Shown: positions 34,547 through 42,756 of the stretch, in pieces
How positions within the stretch are numbered: position 1 is the first letter of the stretch
Layout of the letters: each line of letters opens with the position of its first letter
Assembly: GCA_044229235.1 (NCBI GenBank)
Contig: JBGATH010000023.1
Coordinates: 1-64,000, forward strand
DNA from: UKL13-2 sp044229235
GTDB taxonomy: Bacteria > Pseudomonadota > Gammaproteobacteria > Burkholderiales > Usitatibacteraceae
Length of the DNA stretch: 64,000 nt
Direction: 5' to 3'
Notes under the pieces: model-generated
Seen by the model: only the letters and a program-made list of their open reading frames with translations
The model's database searches: none
What the model was told of the DNA's origin: nothing
Program-made: the position numbers and the translations under genes

Positions 34547-35635
34547 ATGTCACCGACCACACTTTTGTCCCCCTATTCGCTGCGCAACCTGGCACTCACC
34601 AACCGCGCCGTGATGGCACCCATGACGCGCAGCCGTGCGGTGGAAGCCAACACTCCCAATGCCCTGATGGCCGAGTACTACGGCCAGCGCGCCAGCGCCG
34701 GACTGATTGTCACCGAAGGCGTGTCACCTTCGCCCAACGGTTTGGGCTACCCGCGAATTCCCGGACTGTTCAATGCGGCGCAAGTGGCCGGCTGGAAACT
34801 GACCACCGATGCCGTGCATGCCAAGGGCGGCAAGATCTTCGCCCAGTTCATGCACACCGGCCGCGTGGCCCATGTCGCCAACCTGCCGGCGGGCGCCGAG
34901 GTGGTGGGCCCCACCGACGCCGTCTGCCCCGGTCAGATGTACTCCGACAGCCTGGGCATGCAACCGCACAGCCCGCCGCGCGCGATGACTCAGGCCGATA
35001 TCGACCGCGCCGTGGGTGAATTTGCTCATGCCGCCAAACTCGCTGTCGAGGCCGGGTTCGATGGTGTGGAATTGCATGCCGCCAATGGCTACCTGATCGA
35101 GCAGTTTCTCAATGCCAATGTCAACACGCGGTCCGATGGCTACGGCGGTTCGATCGCGGCGCGCAATCGTTTTGCGCTGGAAGTGGTGCGGGCCTGCGTC
35201 GCGGCGATCGGCGCGGAGCGGGTCGGCATCCGGCTGTCGCCTTATGGCGTCTTCAACACCACCGGTCACTACCCGGAACAGGACGCGCAGTACCTTGCGT
35301 TGATGAAGGAACTGTCCGCACTGAAGCTCGCGTACGTGCACGTGCTCGATCATTCGGCACAAGGCGCGCCGCCAGTGCCCGCTGCCTTCAAGCTTGCATT
35401 GCGCCACGCGTTCGACGGGCCTTTCATTCTGGCCGGCGGATTCGATGCCGCATCCGCGCAAAAGGCGCTCGATGAGGACCAGGCCGACCTGATCGCGTTT
35501 GCCCGCCCGTTCCTGGCCAACCCGGATCTGGTTGCGCGCATGGCCAAAGGTGCCGCGCTCAACGCACCCGATATGTCCACCTTCTACACGCCTGGGCCGA
35601 AGGGCTACACGGACTATCCGGCGCTGACGGCCTGA
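34547..35635 (+). CDS. Old Yellow Enzyme-family NADH:flavin oxidoreductase (alkene reductase)
   Basis: A 362-residue FMN enzyme of the NemA/pentaerythritol tetranitrate reductase group. It begins LLSPYSLRNLALTNRAVMAPMTRSRA, and has FAQFMHTGRVAH (FMN-binding Gln/His region), VELHAANGYLIEQFLN (substrate-binding His and Asn), and NTRSDGYGGSIAARNRF. FILAGGFDAASAQKAL is the phosphate-binding strand, and DLIAFARPFLANPDLV closes the barrel. It should reduce activated C=C bonds or nitro compounds with NAD(P)H. No TetR regulator (NemR) is adjacent. A perfect hairpin follows. Confidence 0.9.
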   Translation: MSPTTLLSPYSLRNLALTNRAVMAPMTRSRAVEANTPNALMAEYYGQRASAGLIVTEGVSPSPNGLGYPRIPGLFNAAQVAGWKLTTDAVHAKGGKIFAQFMHTGRVAHVANLPAGAEVVGPTDAVCPGQMYSDSLGMQPHSPPRAMTQADIDRAVGEFAHAAKLAVEAGFDGVELHAANGYLIEQFLNANVNTRSDGYGGSIAARNRFALEVVRACVAAIGAERVGIRLSPYGVFNTTGHYPEQDAQYLALMKELSALKLAYVHVLDHSAQGAPPVPAAFKLALRHAFDGPFILAGGFDAASAQKALDEDQADLIAFARPFLANPDLVARMAKGAALNAPDMSTFYTPGPKGYTDYPALTA

Positions 35636-35663
35636 CAGCAAGCGGCCAAGGCACGGCAGCAGC

Positions 35664-35687
35664 AAAGCCCGGCTCCGGCCGGGCTTT
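35664..35687. terminator. Bidirectional terminator hairpin
   Basis: A perfect 10-bp stem AAAGCCCGGC / GCCGGGCTTT with a TCCG loop, between the convergent alkene reductase and DUF4185 genes. The A-T pairs at the base provide short U-tracts in both directions. Confidence 0.8.
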
Positions 35688-35721
35688 GCATTTGCGCACG
35701 CCGACAACAGCGATGTGGCAG

Positions 35722-36879
35722 TCAGTCGGACCGATCCGCCGGTAACACCACGACGCGCGGCCAATACAGCGCGCTCGCGCCCTGCGGCGTGAACAGGTCG
35801 GCAAACTCGAAGCTGTTGGTGGCGTAGGTCACAACCAGGTCGCCGGCGCGGTTCGCGGTGAGCTCGGGGTGCGCCTTGGCCGCGTAGACGAATGGACGCG
35901 GACCCGTCGATTCGGGCGGACGGTAAACGACAGTGGGCGAACTCCAGGGACCCGTCAGCGCCGGTGCGAACCGCACGCCGATGGTGGTCGCGCCGAAGCC
36001 GTAACTGGCGACGTGCAGATACCGCCCGCGCTGCGCATCCCAGTGCAGCGAACACTCCGCGCCGGCATCGTCGAGTACGAATGTCGGACCACCGGCACCG
36101 AGCGCCGATTCCGCAAGCCAGCCGCGCGCCGCACCCGCCCACCATTGCGCGCCGGTCAAATCGCCTTTGGCCAGGCGCGCCAGCGGATATCGCACCAGCG
36201 TACCGGCATGAGTGCCCTCCTGGCGGATGGCGAGGGCCACGAGGTAACCATCTTCCTGGATGACCGCCGTTGCCGGCAGCGCATCGAAATTGAGGCGCGG
36301 GGCATCGATGATGCGCGGGCGCCAGTGCTCCGCCGTTGAATCAGGGTTGTCGATGATGGCGACGGCATACCCGGTGGCAGCGAAACCCAGTCCGCGGCCA
36401 GGCGTCGACATCATCGTGTAAAGAAAAATCAGCACCGGGCCGTCGCGCAGACGCACCCCGTGTCCCGGCCAGTACCAGCTTTCTTCACGCCCCCGAAAGA
36501 ATGCGGCGGGCACGCCGTCGTCGCGCTGCCCCCAATGAAAAGTGATGGTTGCGCTGCGCGGGTCGCGGCCGCTCTGGACGGCGAGCGTGTTTCTCACCAT
36601 CTCCGATTCCTGCCGCACATGCGTTTTCGTCCTGGCGACGAAGCTGTCGCCGAACAGCCAAAGCGTGCGTTCACGGCCGAGCGCAATGCTGAGTGCGGCA
36701 TCACCACCGAGCCAGCGTGGATCGCGATGGAACAGCGCCTCCGCATCAGCAAAGGCGTACGCCGGCGCAACAGCGGGGGAGCGCGGCGGCGCGACGCAGC
36801 CCGCCGCGATAGCCGCGGCGAGCGCAAGCGCAGCGCAGTTGACGCCGGTGCGTCGCAAGTCGGCGGCGTCAGGCTTCAT
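35722..36879 (-). CDS. DUF4185 lipoprotein (beta-propeller-like)
   Basis: A 385-residue protein with a lipoprotein signal (AAIAAGC, Cys about residue 28). The body has LWLFGDSFV, FLYTMM, WRPRIIDAPRLNF, WAGAARGWLAES, YLHVASYGFGATTIGVRFA and GDLVVTYATNSFEFADLF. These repeated W/G-rich strands are those of the DUF4185 domain, related to five-bladed glycosidase propellers. Carbohydrate binding or cleavage is a reasonable guess, but there is no proven activity in the family. The small secreted gene upstream on the same strand is 52 bp away. Confidence 0.75.
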   Translation of the reverse strand: MKPDAADLRRTGVNCAALALAAAIAAGCVAPPRSPAVAPAYAFADAEALFHRDPRWLGGDAALSIALGRERTLWLFGDSFVARTKTHVRQESEMVRNTLAVQSGRDPRSATITFHWGQRDDGVPAAFFRGREESWYWPGHGVRLRDGPVLIFLYTMMSTPGRGLGFAATGYAVAIIDNPDSTAEHWRPRIIDAPRLNFDALPATAVIQEDGYLVALAIRQEGTHAGTLVRYPLARLAKGDLTGAQWWAGAARGWLAESALGAGGPTFVLDDAGAECSLHWDAQRGRYLHVASYGFGATTIGVRFAPALTGPWSSPTVVYRPPESTGPRPFVYAAKAHPELTANRAGDLVVTYATNSFEFADLFTPQGASALYWPRVVVLPADRSD

Positions 36880-36931
36880 TCGCAGACGGCGCGCCGACCG
36901 AATCGCTGCGTATCACGCCGTCCGTCCGCCC

Positions 36932-37366
36932 TCAGGTCTTGGCCTTTCCCTTGAACCAGTGCTCAATCGGCGCCGGGTTGGAATTGAAAAAGCCACCCTT
37001 GCGATAGTGGATGAAGGTGCCGTCGATGGTGTCGCCGCGCACCACACCTTTCCAGACCAGCTTGCCGTCTTTTTCGCTGGTGGTCTCGGCCTCGAAACTG
37101 ATGCCATCGGCTTGCGCCGTGGATTTGTAGTTTCCCTTGCCATAGCCGTATTGGTCACAGGCGCTGGAATGGAACTTGCCGTCCTTGAAAGTGATGACGT
37201 CGCCCTTTTCGTCGGCGGCCTTGCCCTTTTCGCCGGCATCGGCCACGAACACCTTGCCGTCAAGTGGCGCCGTCTGCGCGACGGCCGGTGTGATGATGAG
37301 CGGCGCGGCAAGCAGTGCCGCGAATGAGGCGATCGAGATGAAATAACGTGTGGATTGCAAGATCAT
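36932..37366 (-). CDS. Small secreted protein of unknown function
   Basis: A 144-residue protein with a signal peptide ending ITPAVAQ (about residue 27). The mature part has DGKVFVADAGEKGKA, DVITFKDGKFHSSACDQYGYGKGNY and WKGVVRGDTIDGTFIHYRKGGFFN. This looks like a single beta-barrel (lipocalin-like or DUF-type) with one Cys. The ATG at 37366 has AAAGGA seven bases upstream. It probably shares a transcript with the DUF4185 gene. Confidence 0.65.
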   Translation of the reverse strand: MILQSTRYFISIASFAALLAAPLIITPAVAQTAPLDGKVFVADAGEKGKAADEKGDVITFKDGKFHSSACDQYGYGKGNYKSTAQADGISFEAETTSEKDGKLVWKGVVRGDTIDGTFIHYRKGGFFNSNPAPIEHWFKGKAKT

Positions 37367-37614
37367 GGCGAAATCCTTTCCCATTGCGTTGTCGATTCGG
37401 GCGGCGTTTCGAAACCGGGTGCGCACGGCCCTGCCGTGATGCATGTTGGCGTTCGTCAACGCTGCCCTGCCGGGGACTGCACGCGAATGGCGCTTGCCCG
37501 CACCTGCAACAAGCACAATGCGCGTTCCCGCGGTGCGCCAAGGGCGATCAGCATCGAGGCCGGTAAGGAATGCGGTGGGCGGGATTGGGATTCTGCGCCA
37601 ATCAGTCGCACAGC

Positions 37615-37683
37615 GAAACCCCTGCATTGGCGCGCCTTTCAGGCCGAAAATGGCTGGAGAAGCGCGCCAAATGGCGATCCGCG
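37615..37683 (+). repeat. Intergenic hairpin repeat, copy 5
   Basis: CTGCATTGGCGCGCC...AGGCCGAAAATGGCTGGAGAAGCGCGCCAAATGGCGATCC. Arms TGGCGCGC and GCGCGCCA pair around the CCGAAAATGG loop. The rest of the 327-bp gap (37367-37614) holds nothing recognisable. Confidence 0.75.
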
Positions 37684-37693
37684 ACCTGATCAG

Positions 37694-38086
37694 CTAGCGG
37701 GTGGAGGAGGTGTTGTGCGCAATCGCCGCGCGGATCAGCGTCTTGAACGCCGCCTCGTTGATGTCATCGCCCTCATGAATGTCGATCGCCCGCCGCGTGT
37801 TTCCCTCAAGGCTGGCGTTGAACAGCTTCGCCGGATCCTTGAGCGCAGCGCCCTTGGCGAAGGTCAGTTTCACCGCGCGCTTGTAAGTTTCGCCGGTGCA
37901 AATGATTCCATGGTGTGACCAGACCGGCACGCTCCACTTCCACTCCTCGACCACGCCGGGGTCGGCCTGCCTGATCAGGGCACGCATGCGGGCAAGGGCT
38001 GCGCCCCGCCAATCGTTCAGTTCGGCGATTTTCGCGTCGATCAGCCGGGACGCGGATTCGTCTGTTGGTGTTGGCGCTTTTTTCAT
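37694..38086 (-). CDS. DUF1801 (YdhG-like) protein
   Basis: A 130-residue cytoplasmic protein of the DUF1801/YdhG class. It has LNDWRGAALARMRALIRQADPGVVEEWKWSVPVW, GIICTGETYKRAVKLTFAKGAAL and DPAKLFNASLEGNTRRAIDI, the usual helix-strand sequence. The start is either ATG at 38086 or an in-frame GTG three codons upstream; the ATG has GGGG at a fitting distance. A second, distinct DUF1801 protein is at 57116-57541. Function unknown. Confidence 0.8.
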   Translation of the reverse strand: MKKAPTPTDESASRLIDAKIAELNDWRGAALARMRALIRQADPGVVEEWKWSVPVWSHHGIICTGETYKRAVKLTFAKGAALKDPAKLFNASLEGNTRRAIDIHEGDDINEAAFKTLIRAAIAHNTSSTR

Positions 38087-38176
38087 GTTCCGCACCCCTT
38101 TCGTGATTGCTAACCGCGCGCGATCAATCGGCCACTCGTTCCAATTTCAGCCTCAAGTCGAGTCTGCAGTGTCGAT

Positions 38177-39145
38177 TCACCGAAAGCGCCACGCCACGAT
38201 ACGACTTTTCTTCTGGCCTTGCGCCATGGCAATGGTTTCAACCTTGCGTGCCCCGGCCTTTTTCAGCGCAGCATAAATTTCCGGCAGGTTTTCCTCGCGC
38301 GATACCAGCGCGCTGAACCATGACACCTGCGCCTGGACCTGCGCGCTTTCGGCCACCATGCGGCACACAAACCCGACCTCGCCGCCTTCGTACCAGAGTT
38401 CGGCTGCCTTGCCGCCAAAATTCAGTTTCGGGTTGGCTTCGGCCGGCCCCGCCTTGCCGAGGTTCTTCCATTTGCGCAGCGCGCTCATTTCCGCTTCGTG
38501 CGCGGAGCCGTGAAAGGGCGGATTGCAAAGCACGAGATCAAAGCGCTCGTTCGGCCCAACAATGCCGGCGAAGATTTTCTGTGGCGACGCTTGCCGCCGC
38601 AATTCGATCGCCTCCGCCAGGCCCGCATTCGCATCCACGATCTGTTGCGCGGCAGCGAGTGCCGTCGCGTCGCACTCGCTGCCCACAAACTGCCAGCCGT
38701 ATTCGTGGCTGCCGATCAGCGGGTAAATGCAATTGGCGCCGACACCGACGTCGAGTACCCGCACCTGCGGCCCGCGCGGGATCGTGCCGCCGTGGTCAGC
38801 GGCCAGCAGGTCGGCCGCATGATGCACATAGTCCGCGCGACCGGGAATGGGTGGGCACAGATAGCCAGACGGGACGTGCCATGAGTCGACGCCGTAAAAG
38901 ACTTTCAAAAGCGCCGCGTTCAAGGCCATGACCGCAGCAGGCTTGGCGAAATCGATCGTCAGCTCATTGGCATCGAAGGCGTTGGGAATCAGAAAATCCT
39001 TGAGCGCCGGCAGCGCCTGCGCGAGCGCGGCAAAGTCGTAACGACCGCGATGGCGGTTACGCGGGTGCAGGCTCAGTTTTTCGAGTACCGGTGCGCGCGT
39101 TTTTGGCGGGTTGTTGCGGCGGGGGCGGGCGGATTTGGCGTGCAT
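38177..39145 (-). CDS. rlmF: 23S rRNA (adenine(1618)-N6)-methyltransferase
   Basis: A 322-residue enzyme that methylates A1618 in 23S rRNA. The family opening LHPRNRHRGRYDF is present near residue 30. The AdoMet site includes VRVLDVGVGANCIYP. FVGSECDATALAAAQQIV and the catalytic FDLVLCNPPFHGS (NPPF) follow. SALRKWKNLG...LNFGGKAAELWYEGGEVGF matches RlmF throughout. The ATG at 39145 gives the usual start; a TTG seven codons upstream is in frame but reaches into the repeat region. Only about 20 bp separate the start from an inverted-repeat element. Confidence 0.92.
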   Translation of the reverse strand: MHAKSARPRRNNPPKTRAPVLEKLSLHPRNRHRGRYDFAALAQALPALKDFLIPNAFDANELTIDFAKPAAVMALNAALLKVFYGVDSWHVPSGYLCPPIPGRADYVHHAADLLAADHGGTIPRGPQVRVLDVGVGANCIYPLIGSHEYGWQFVGSECDATALAAAQQIVDANAGLAEAIELRRQASPQKIFAGIVGPNERFDLVLCNPPFHGSAHEAEMSALRKWKNLGKAGPAEANPKLNFGGKAAELWYEGGEVGFVCRMVAESAQVQAQVSWFSALVSREENLPEIYAALKKAGARKVETIAMAQGQKKSRIVAWRFR

Positions 39146-39167
39146 GATGTTTTTGGTGCCCAGCAAA

Positions 39168-39313
39168 TATTGATGCGGCGAAAAATTCCCTTCCCCGGCG
39201 AAGGCCGGGGCCCAATTTCACCTTTCTGTGGTGTACCACTTGGACCCCGGCCTTCGCCGGGGAAGGAGCTTGTTTTCTTCTGTTTCAACAGGTTTCATTG
39301 CCGGACCAATAGC
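39168..39313 (-). repeat. MITE-like inverted-repeat element, copy 3
   Basis: A shorter copy of about 146 bp. It has ATTGATGCGGCGAAAAATTCCC...and ends CCGGACCAATAGCAGC. The paired CCCCGGCGAAGGCCGGGG arms are intact. Compared with copy 1 about 20 bp are missing near the left arm, apparently a deletion between short GCGGC/GCTGCG repeats. It begins just upstream of rlmF. Confidence 0.8.
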
Positions 39314-39350
39314 AGCATTGATGGGTGATTCCAATGGCCGTGCGCGAAAA

Positions 39351-39725
39351 CTAGTTTGGCATCCCTTCAACGACAAACGACCGCCACTTTGTGGATTGGT
39401 CGCGAATTGGTTTGAGCGCCGCGTATTCGGGCGACGCGTCGTGGGCTAGCGCCTCCTCAACACTCGGGTACTGAACAATGCCGATCCACTTCGGCGGCTC
39501 GCCCGATAGCGACGTCCCCTTGGCATGACGCGCGAGAAAGACGCGCGAACTCTTGATGGCGTTCGAACCCTGGATGTAGGTTTTGAAGCCGGCCGGGTCG
39601 GTGATTTCATACTCGACCACGAGGTAAGCCGGCGGTTTTACTGCGGCCCGCGCCAATTCAATGCCGGCAGCACCAATGAGGGCGCCGGCGACGACGGCGA
39701 GGGAAATTTTCCAGTTGGTGGTCAT
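39351..39725 (-). CDS. DUF1330 protein with N-terminal membrane or signal segment
   Basis: A 124-residue protein. A signal or anchor segment (ISLAVVAGALIGAAGIELARA) precedes a DUF1330 domain: AYLVVEYEITDPAGFKTYIQGS, LSGEPPKWIGIVQYPSVEEALAHDASPEYAALKPIRDQS. The fold is a dimeric alpha-beta barrel; the exported location is a common variant and the function is not known. GAGGAA lies five bases before the ATG. Confidence 0.8.
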   Translation of the reverse strand: MTTNWKISLAVVAGALIGAAGIELARAAVKPPAYLVVEYEITDPAGFKTYIQGSNAIKSSRVFLARHAKGTSLSGEPPKWIGIVQYPSVEEALAHDASPEYAALKPIRDQSTKWRSFVVEGMPN

Positions 39726-39797
39726 GCAGGTTCCTCGGTTGACGGACTCCCGCACCATCCCGAAGCAGGACGCAGCCGCGGAGTCTGCAGGGTCATG

Positions 39798-40745
39798 TTA
39801 CTTTGAACCCGCTGCGCGCGGGATCGGTCCCGACATCAACGCCGCTGCGGCCTCCGCGGCCATTTGCGCGTTCGAATGCCCTGCGCCGGGAACCAGTTTC
39901 ATTTGCCAGCCGAACTGGCAGTTCAGCGCCGCACAGCGATCGCCGGCCTGCTTGAAAAAATTCTGTCCGCGCGCCAGGCGATGGCGGCCTTGCGCCAGCG
40001 CCCGGGGCGTTTTGCGAAGCTGCGCATGGTCGGCATCGGTGTCCTGTTCGCCGAGCAGCACCGTGACATTACGTTCCAGGCTGCGTTTCAGCGAGCCCGC
40101 CGTTGCCGGCGAATTGCCCAGGCCATAGGGAAACGCCACGGTCAGATCGGGCATGGTGTACCAGCCGGGGTTGGCCGCCACGGCCCTGGAAAATCGCGCC
40201 TCCGGCAGAAACCACACTAGGCGGTGCACGAATTGCCCGCCTTCGGATTGGCCATAAAGCAGGTAGCTGCTGCTGCGATTGCCCGTGGCCGTCTTGACGG
40301 CATCGAACAAATGCTCGATGACGTTGAACGACCACCACGACGCATCGACTGCCTTGCCGCCCTGCGTGAAAACCTTGCTGCCCGCGTAGGCGCCGCCCCA
40401 GGTGGCGTCGTCAAACAGCGGCGCGATTACCATGAAGCCATGCTGCTTTGCGTGCTTGGCCCATACGTCGCGATACCTCTCCGCATCCTTGCCCTTGCCG
40501 TGCATCACGAATACGATCGGCGCCGCGTCGGCTTTCACGCCGGTCGGCAGGTAGGTGTAAATCGTCATGCGTTTGGTGGTGTCGCCGCGGGCATCCACAA
40601 AGGTAAATTGGCCCGCGCCGGTCTCGATCCGGATGGGGTCTGCGGGTGTGCCGTCGGCATGGGCAAACCCCGAAAAGGCGAGCGCGACGATGCACACGGC
40701 GAGGCAGGCTGAACAGTACGCAAGGCTGTGGCGGATTGGGATCAA
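39798..40745 (-). CDS. Exported alpha/beta hydrolase (esterase/PHB depolymerase-like)
   Basis: About 315 residues with a signal peptide (SLAYCSACLAVCIVALAFSGFAHA). The hydrolase core has PIVFVMHGKGKDAERY, the nucleophile elbow YGQSEGGQF (Ser in GQSEG), LLGEQDTDADH and a His in VPGAGHSNAQM. It resembles LpqC/PHB-depolymerase-like esterases. The start is unclear because no ATG precedes the signal sequence; a TTG at 40745 is the best fit, and the frame stays open upstream to 40928. Substrate unknown. Confidence 0.7.
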   Translation of the reverse strand: MIPIRHSLAYCSACLAVCIVALAFSGFAHADGTPADPIRIETGAGQFTFVDARGDTTKRMTIYTYLPTGVKADAAPIVFVMHGKGKDAERYRDVWAKHAKQHGFMVIAPLFDDATWGGAYAGSKVFTQGGKAVDASWWSFNVIEHLFDAVKTATGNRSSSYLLYGQSEGGQFVHRLVWFLPEARFSRAVAANPGWYTMPDLTVAFPYGLGNSPATAGSLKRSLERNVTVLLGEQDTDADHAQLRKTPRALAQGRHRLARGQNFFKQAGDRCAALNCQFGWQMKLVPGAGHSNAQMAAEAAAALMSGPIPRAAGSK

Positions 40746-40800
40746 TTCTTGCGCCTGTGTTGATGGGGAGTGCCCGCGGAGGCGGCGAGGTGCGGACAAA

Positions 40801-40863
40801 CTGTAGCATTCGCGCGCCCGCCAAGCCAAAATGGCCGGAAAGGCGCGCCAAATGGCGATCGGC
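40801..40863 (+). repeat. Intergenic hairpin repeat, copy 6
   Basis: TAGCATTCGCGCGCCCGCC...AAGCCAAAATGGCCGGAAAGGCGCGCCAAATGGCGATC. It lies between the divergent esterase and DUF885 genes, 67 bp before the DUF885 start. Confidence 0.75.
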
Positions 40864-40930
40864 GAAATCAAGTGCTGTGGCGTTGCGGATCGCCAGCGCT
40901 CGTTTAGTGAAATCGTAACGGAGAGCAATC

Positions 40931-42652
40931 ATGAAGCAGACCAGGCGAAGGCAATTTCTCGGCAGGGCGGCGGCGTTGGCGGGAAGCGGCGCCTTGCTGC
41001 CGCTGTTCCCGATCGACCTTTGCGCGGCGCCGGCACCCGCAGCGGGCAATGCCAGCGCCAGGCTGCAGGCGGTTCTCGCCAAGCTTGGGCGTTCGAATGA
41101 CTTCGACAAGGAACAGGAATCGGATCTGAGCGCAGCCGCCTTCGCCGCCGAGTTGGCCTCGACCCGCGCGCTGCTCAAGGAGCTGGGCGAGATCGACCGA
41201 TCACAGCTCAGCAAGGACGAGAACATCGACCGGCGGTTTGCCGAAAGCATTCTGCACGGCAGGCGATTGGCGCAGGAGAGCATGCAGCGCTGGAAAAAGG
41301 ATCCGCGGATCTATCTGCAGTTTCAATCGCTGGGTCTCTGGACCATCCAGCCCGACCCGACGCCGGCGCGCGGCGCGCAGGTCATCGCATTTTTGAACGG
41401 CTTGCCCACCCGCCTCGGCAACGGCGAAAAGAACCTCGAGGTCAACATCCCGCGCTTCGTCGAACTGGGCCGCTTCATGGTCGATAACTCGCTGTCGATC
41501 TTTCGCGACGACGTGCCCGCCTTTGCCGACAAACTGCCGGCGCAGAAGGCCGACATCCTCAAGGCCAATGCGAATGCGCTGGCCGCGATCGAGCGCTTCC
41601 GGACATTCCTGCGCGACACGTTGCCGAAAAAACCGGTGGCGCCATTCGCCATCGGTCGCGCCACGTACGACGCCATGCTCAAGCAGCAGTACCTGCTCGA
41701 TTACAACGCCGACACGTTGTATGAATTTGCCTGGCAGCAGTTCAAGGCCACGGTGAAAGAATGCGAGGCGCTGGCCGGGAAGATTGAGCCGGGAAAGCCG
41801 TGGCTGGAAGTAGCCGCGCGCATCAAGGGCGAAGGCCCGGACCCTTTGCAGATCATCCAGGCATCGCAGCTGTGGGTGGACAAATCAAAGGCGCACGTGC
41901 TGGCCCACAAGCTGATTCCGATCCCTTGGAAGGAACGTGTGGATGTGGTGCCGCGCGCCGAATACCTGCGCAAGACTTCCTACTACGGCAATTTCAACAT
42001 GGCGCGCGAACCCGACAAGGATGGCGTGCTGGTCGGGCAGATGCAGCTCAACACCTTTCTGCCGTCGTGGAGCGAGGCCGAGAAGAAAGCCTACATCGTC
42101 GAGCACGATTGGGGCGTCATCATCGACACCGCGCCGCACGAAACCTATCCCGGGCATCACGTGCACGGCCTCTACCTGCTGGCCAACCCGAACACATTTC
42201 GCCGCAACTCCTCGGTCTCAATTTTTTCCGAGGGCTGGGGCCTCTACACCGAACAACTGATGCAGGAGACCGGCTTCTTCCCCAACGAAGGCATCCACTT
42301 GCGGCAGCTGCAGCTTCGGTTGTGGCGCATCGCCCGCGTGATCTGGGACGTGGGTGTACACACCGGCAAGTATTCCTACGAAGAATCGGTAAACCTGCTG
42401 GTCAAGCAGGTTGGTTTCCAGCGCTGGGCCGCGGAACTCGAGGTCGATTACTCCTGCGAAAATCCGGGGTACCAGCTGGGCTATTTCATGGGCCTGTCGG
42501 AAATCCTGCGGTTGCGCGAAGACTTCAAGCGGGTACGCGGCGCGGCATTCACGCTTGGTGACTTTCACGAACGCCTGCTGAAGCAGGGCAGCATGCCGCC
42601 GGCGCTGATGCGGGAAGGGTTGATGAACAGTGTTGGCGGGGCGGGGGCGTGA
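40931..42652 (+). CDS. Tat-exported DUF885 metallopeptidase-like protein
   Basis: A 573-residue DUF885 protein with a twin-arginine-type signal (RRRQFLGRAAALAGSGALL). The zinc-site motif is HETYPGHH (His403, Glu404, His409/His410). Two helices later SIFSEGWGLYTEQL supplies the third ligand Glu. LRLWRIARVIWDVGVHTGKYSYEESV and PGYQLGYFMGLSEI are typical. Only 100 bp separate it from the downstream hydrolase. Family members are exported and presumed to be peptidases, without a well-established substrate. A second member is at 51458-53239. Confidence 0.85.
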   Translation: MKQTRRRQFLGRAAALAGSGALLPLFPIDLCAAPAPAAGNASARLQAVLAKLGRSNDFDKEQESDLSAAAFAAELASTRALLKELGEIDRSQLSKDENIDRRFAESILHGRRLAQESMQRWKKDPRIYLQFQSLGLWTIQPDPTPARGAQVIAFLNGLPTRLGNGEKNLEVNIPRFVELGRFMVDNSLSIFRDDVPAFADKLPAQKADILKANANALAAIERFRTFLRDTLPKKPVAPFAIGRATYDAMLKQQYLLDYNADTLYEFAWQQFKATVKECEALAGKIEPGKPWLEVAARIKGEGPDPLQIIQASQLWVDKSKAHVLAHKLIPIPWKERVDVVPRAEYLRKTSYYGNFNMAREPDKDGVLVGQMQLNTFLPSWSEAEKKAYIVEHDWGVIIDTAPHETYPGHHVHGLYLLANPNTFRRNSSVSIFSEGWGLYTEQLMQETGFFPNEGIHLRQLQLRLWRIARVIWDVGVHTGKYSYEESVNLLVKQVGFQRWAAELEVDYSCENPGYQLGYFMGLSEILRLREDFKRVRGAAFTLGDFHERLLKQGSMPPALMREGLMNSVGGAGA

Positions 42653-42756
42653 AGAGTCAAGAAACGAAATAACCAGGCAACTCTCCCACGCGGGCTGCCG
42701 GGTGAGGCACCAGGAAATCAAGTTACCATTCGCCCGGTCCTTCCTGCGGAACAACG

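Noticed and set aside
34724..36145. 473-codon minus-strand frame across the alkene reductase and DUF4185 region
   Set aside because: It runs through the bidirectional terminator and two opposed real genes; amino acid usage is antisense-like.
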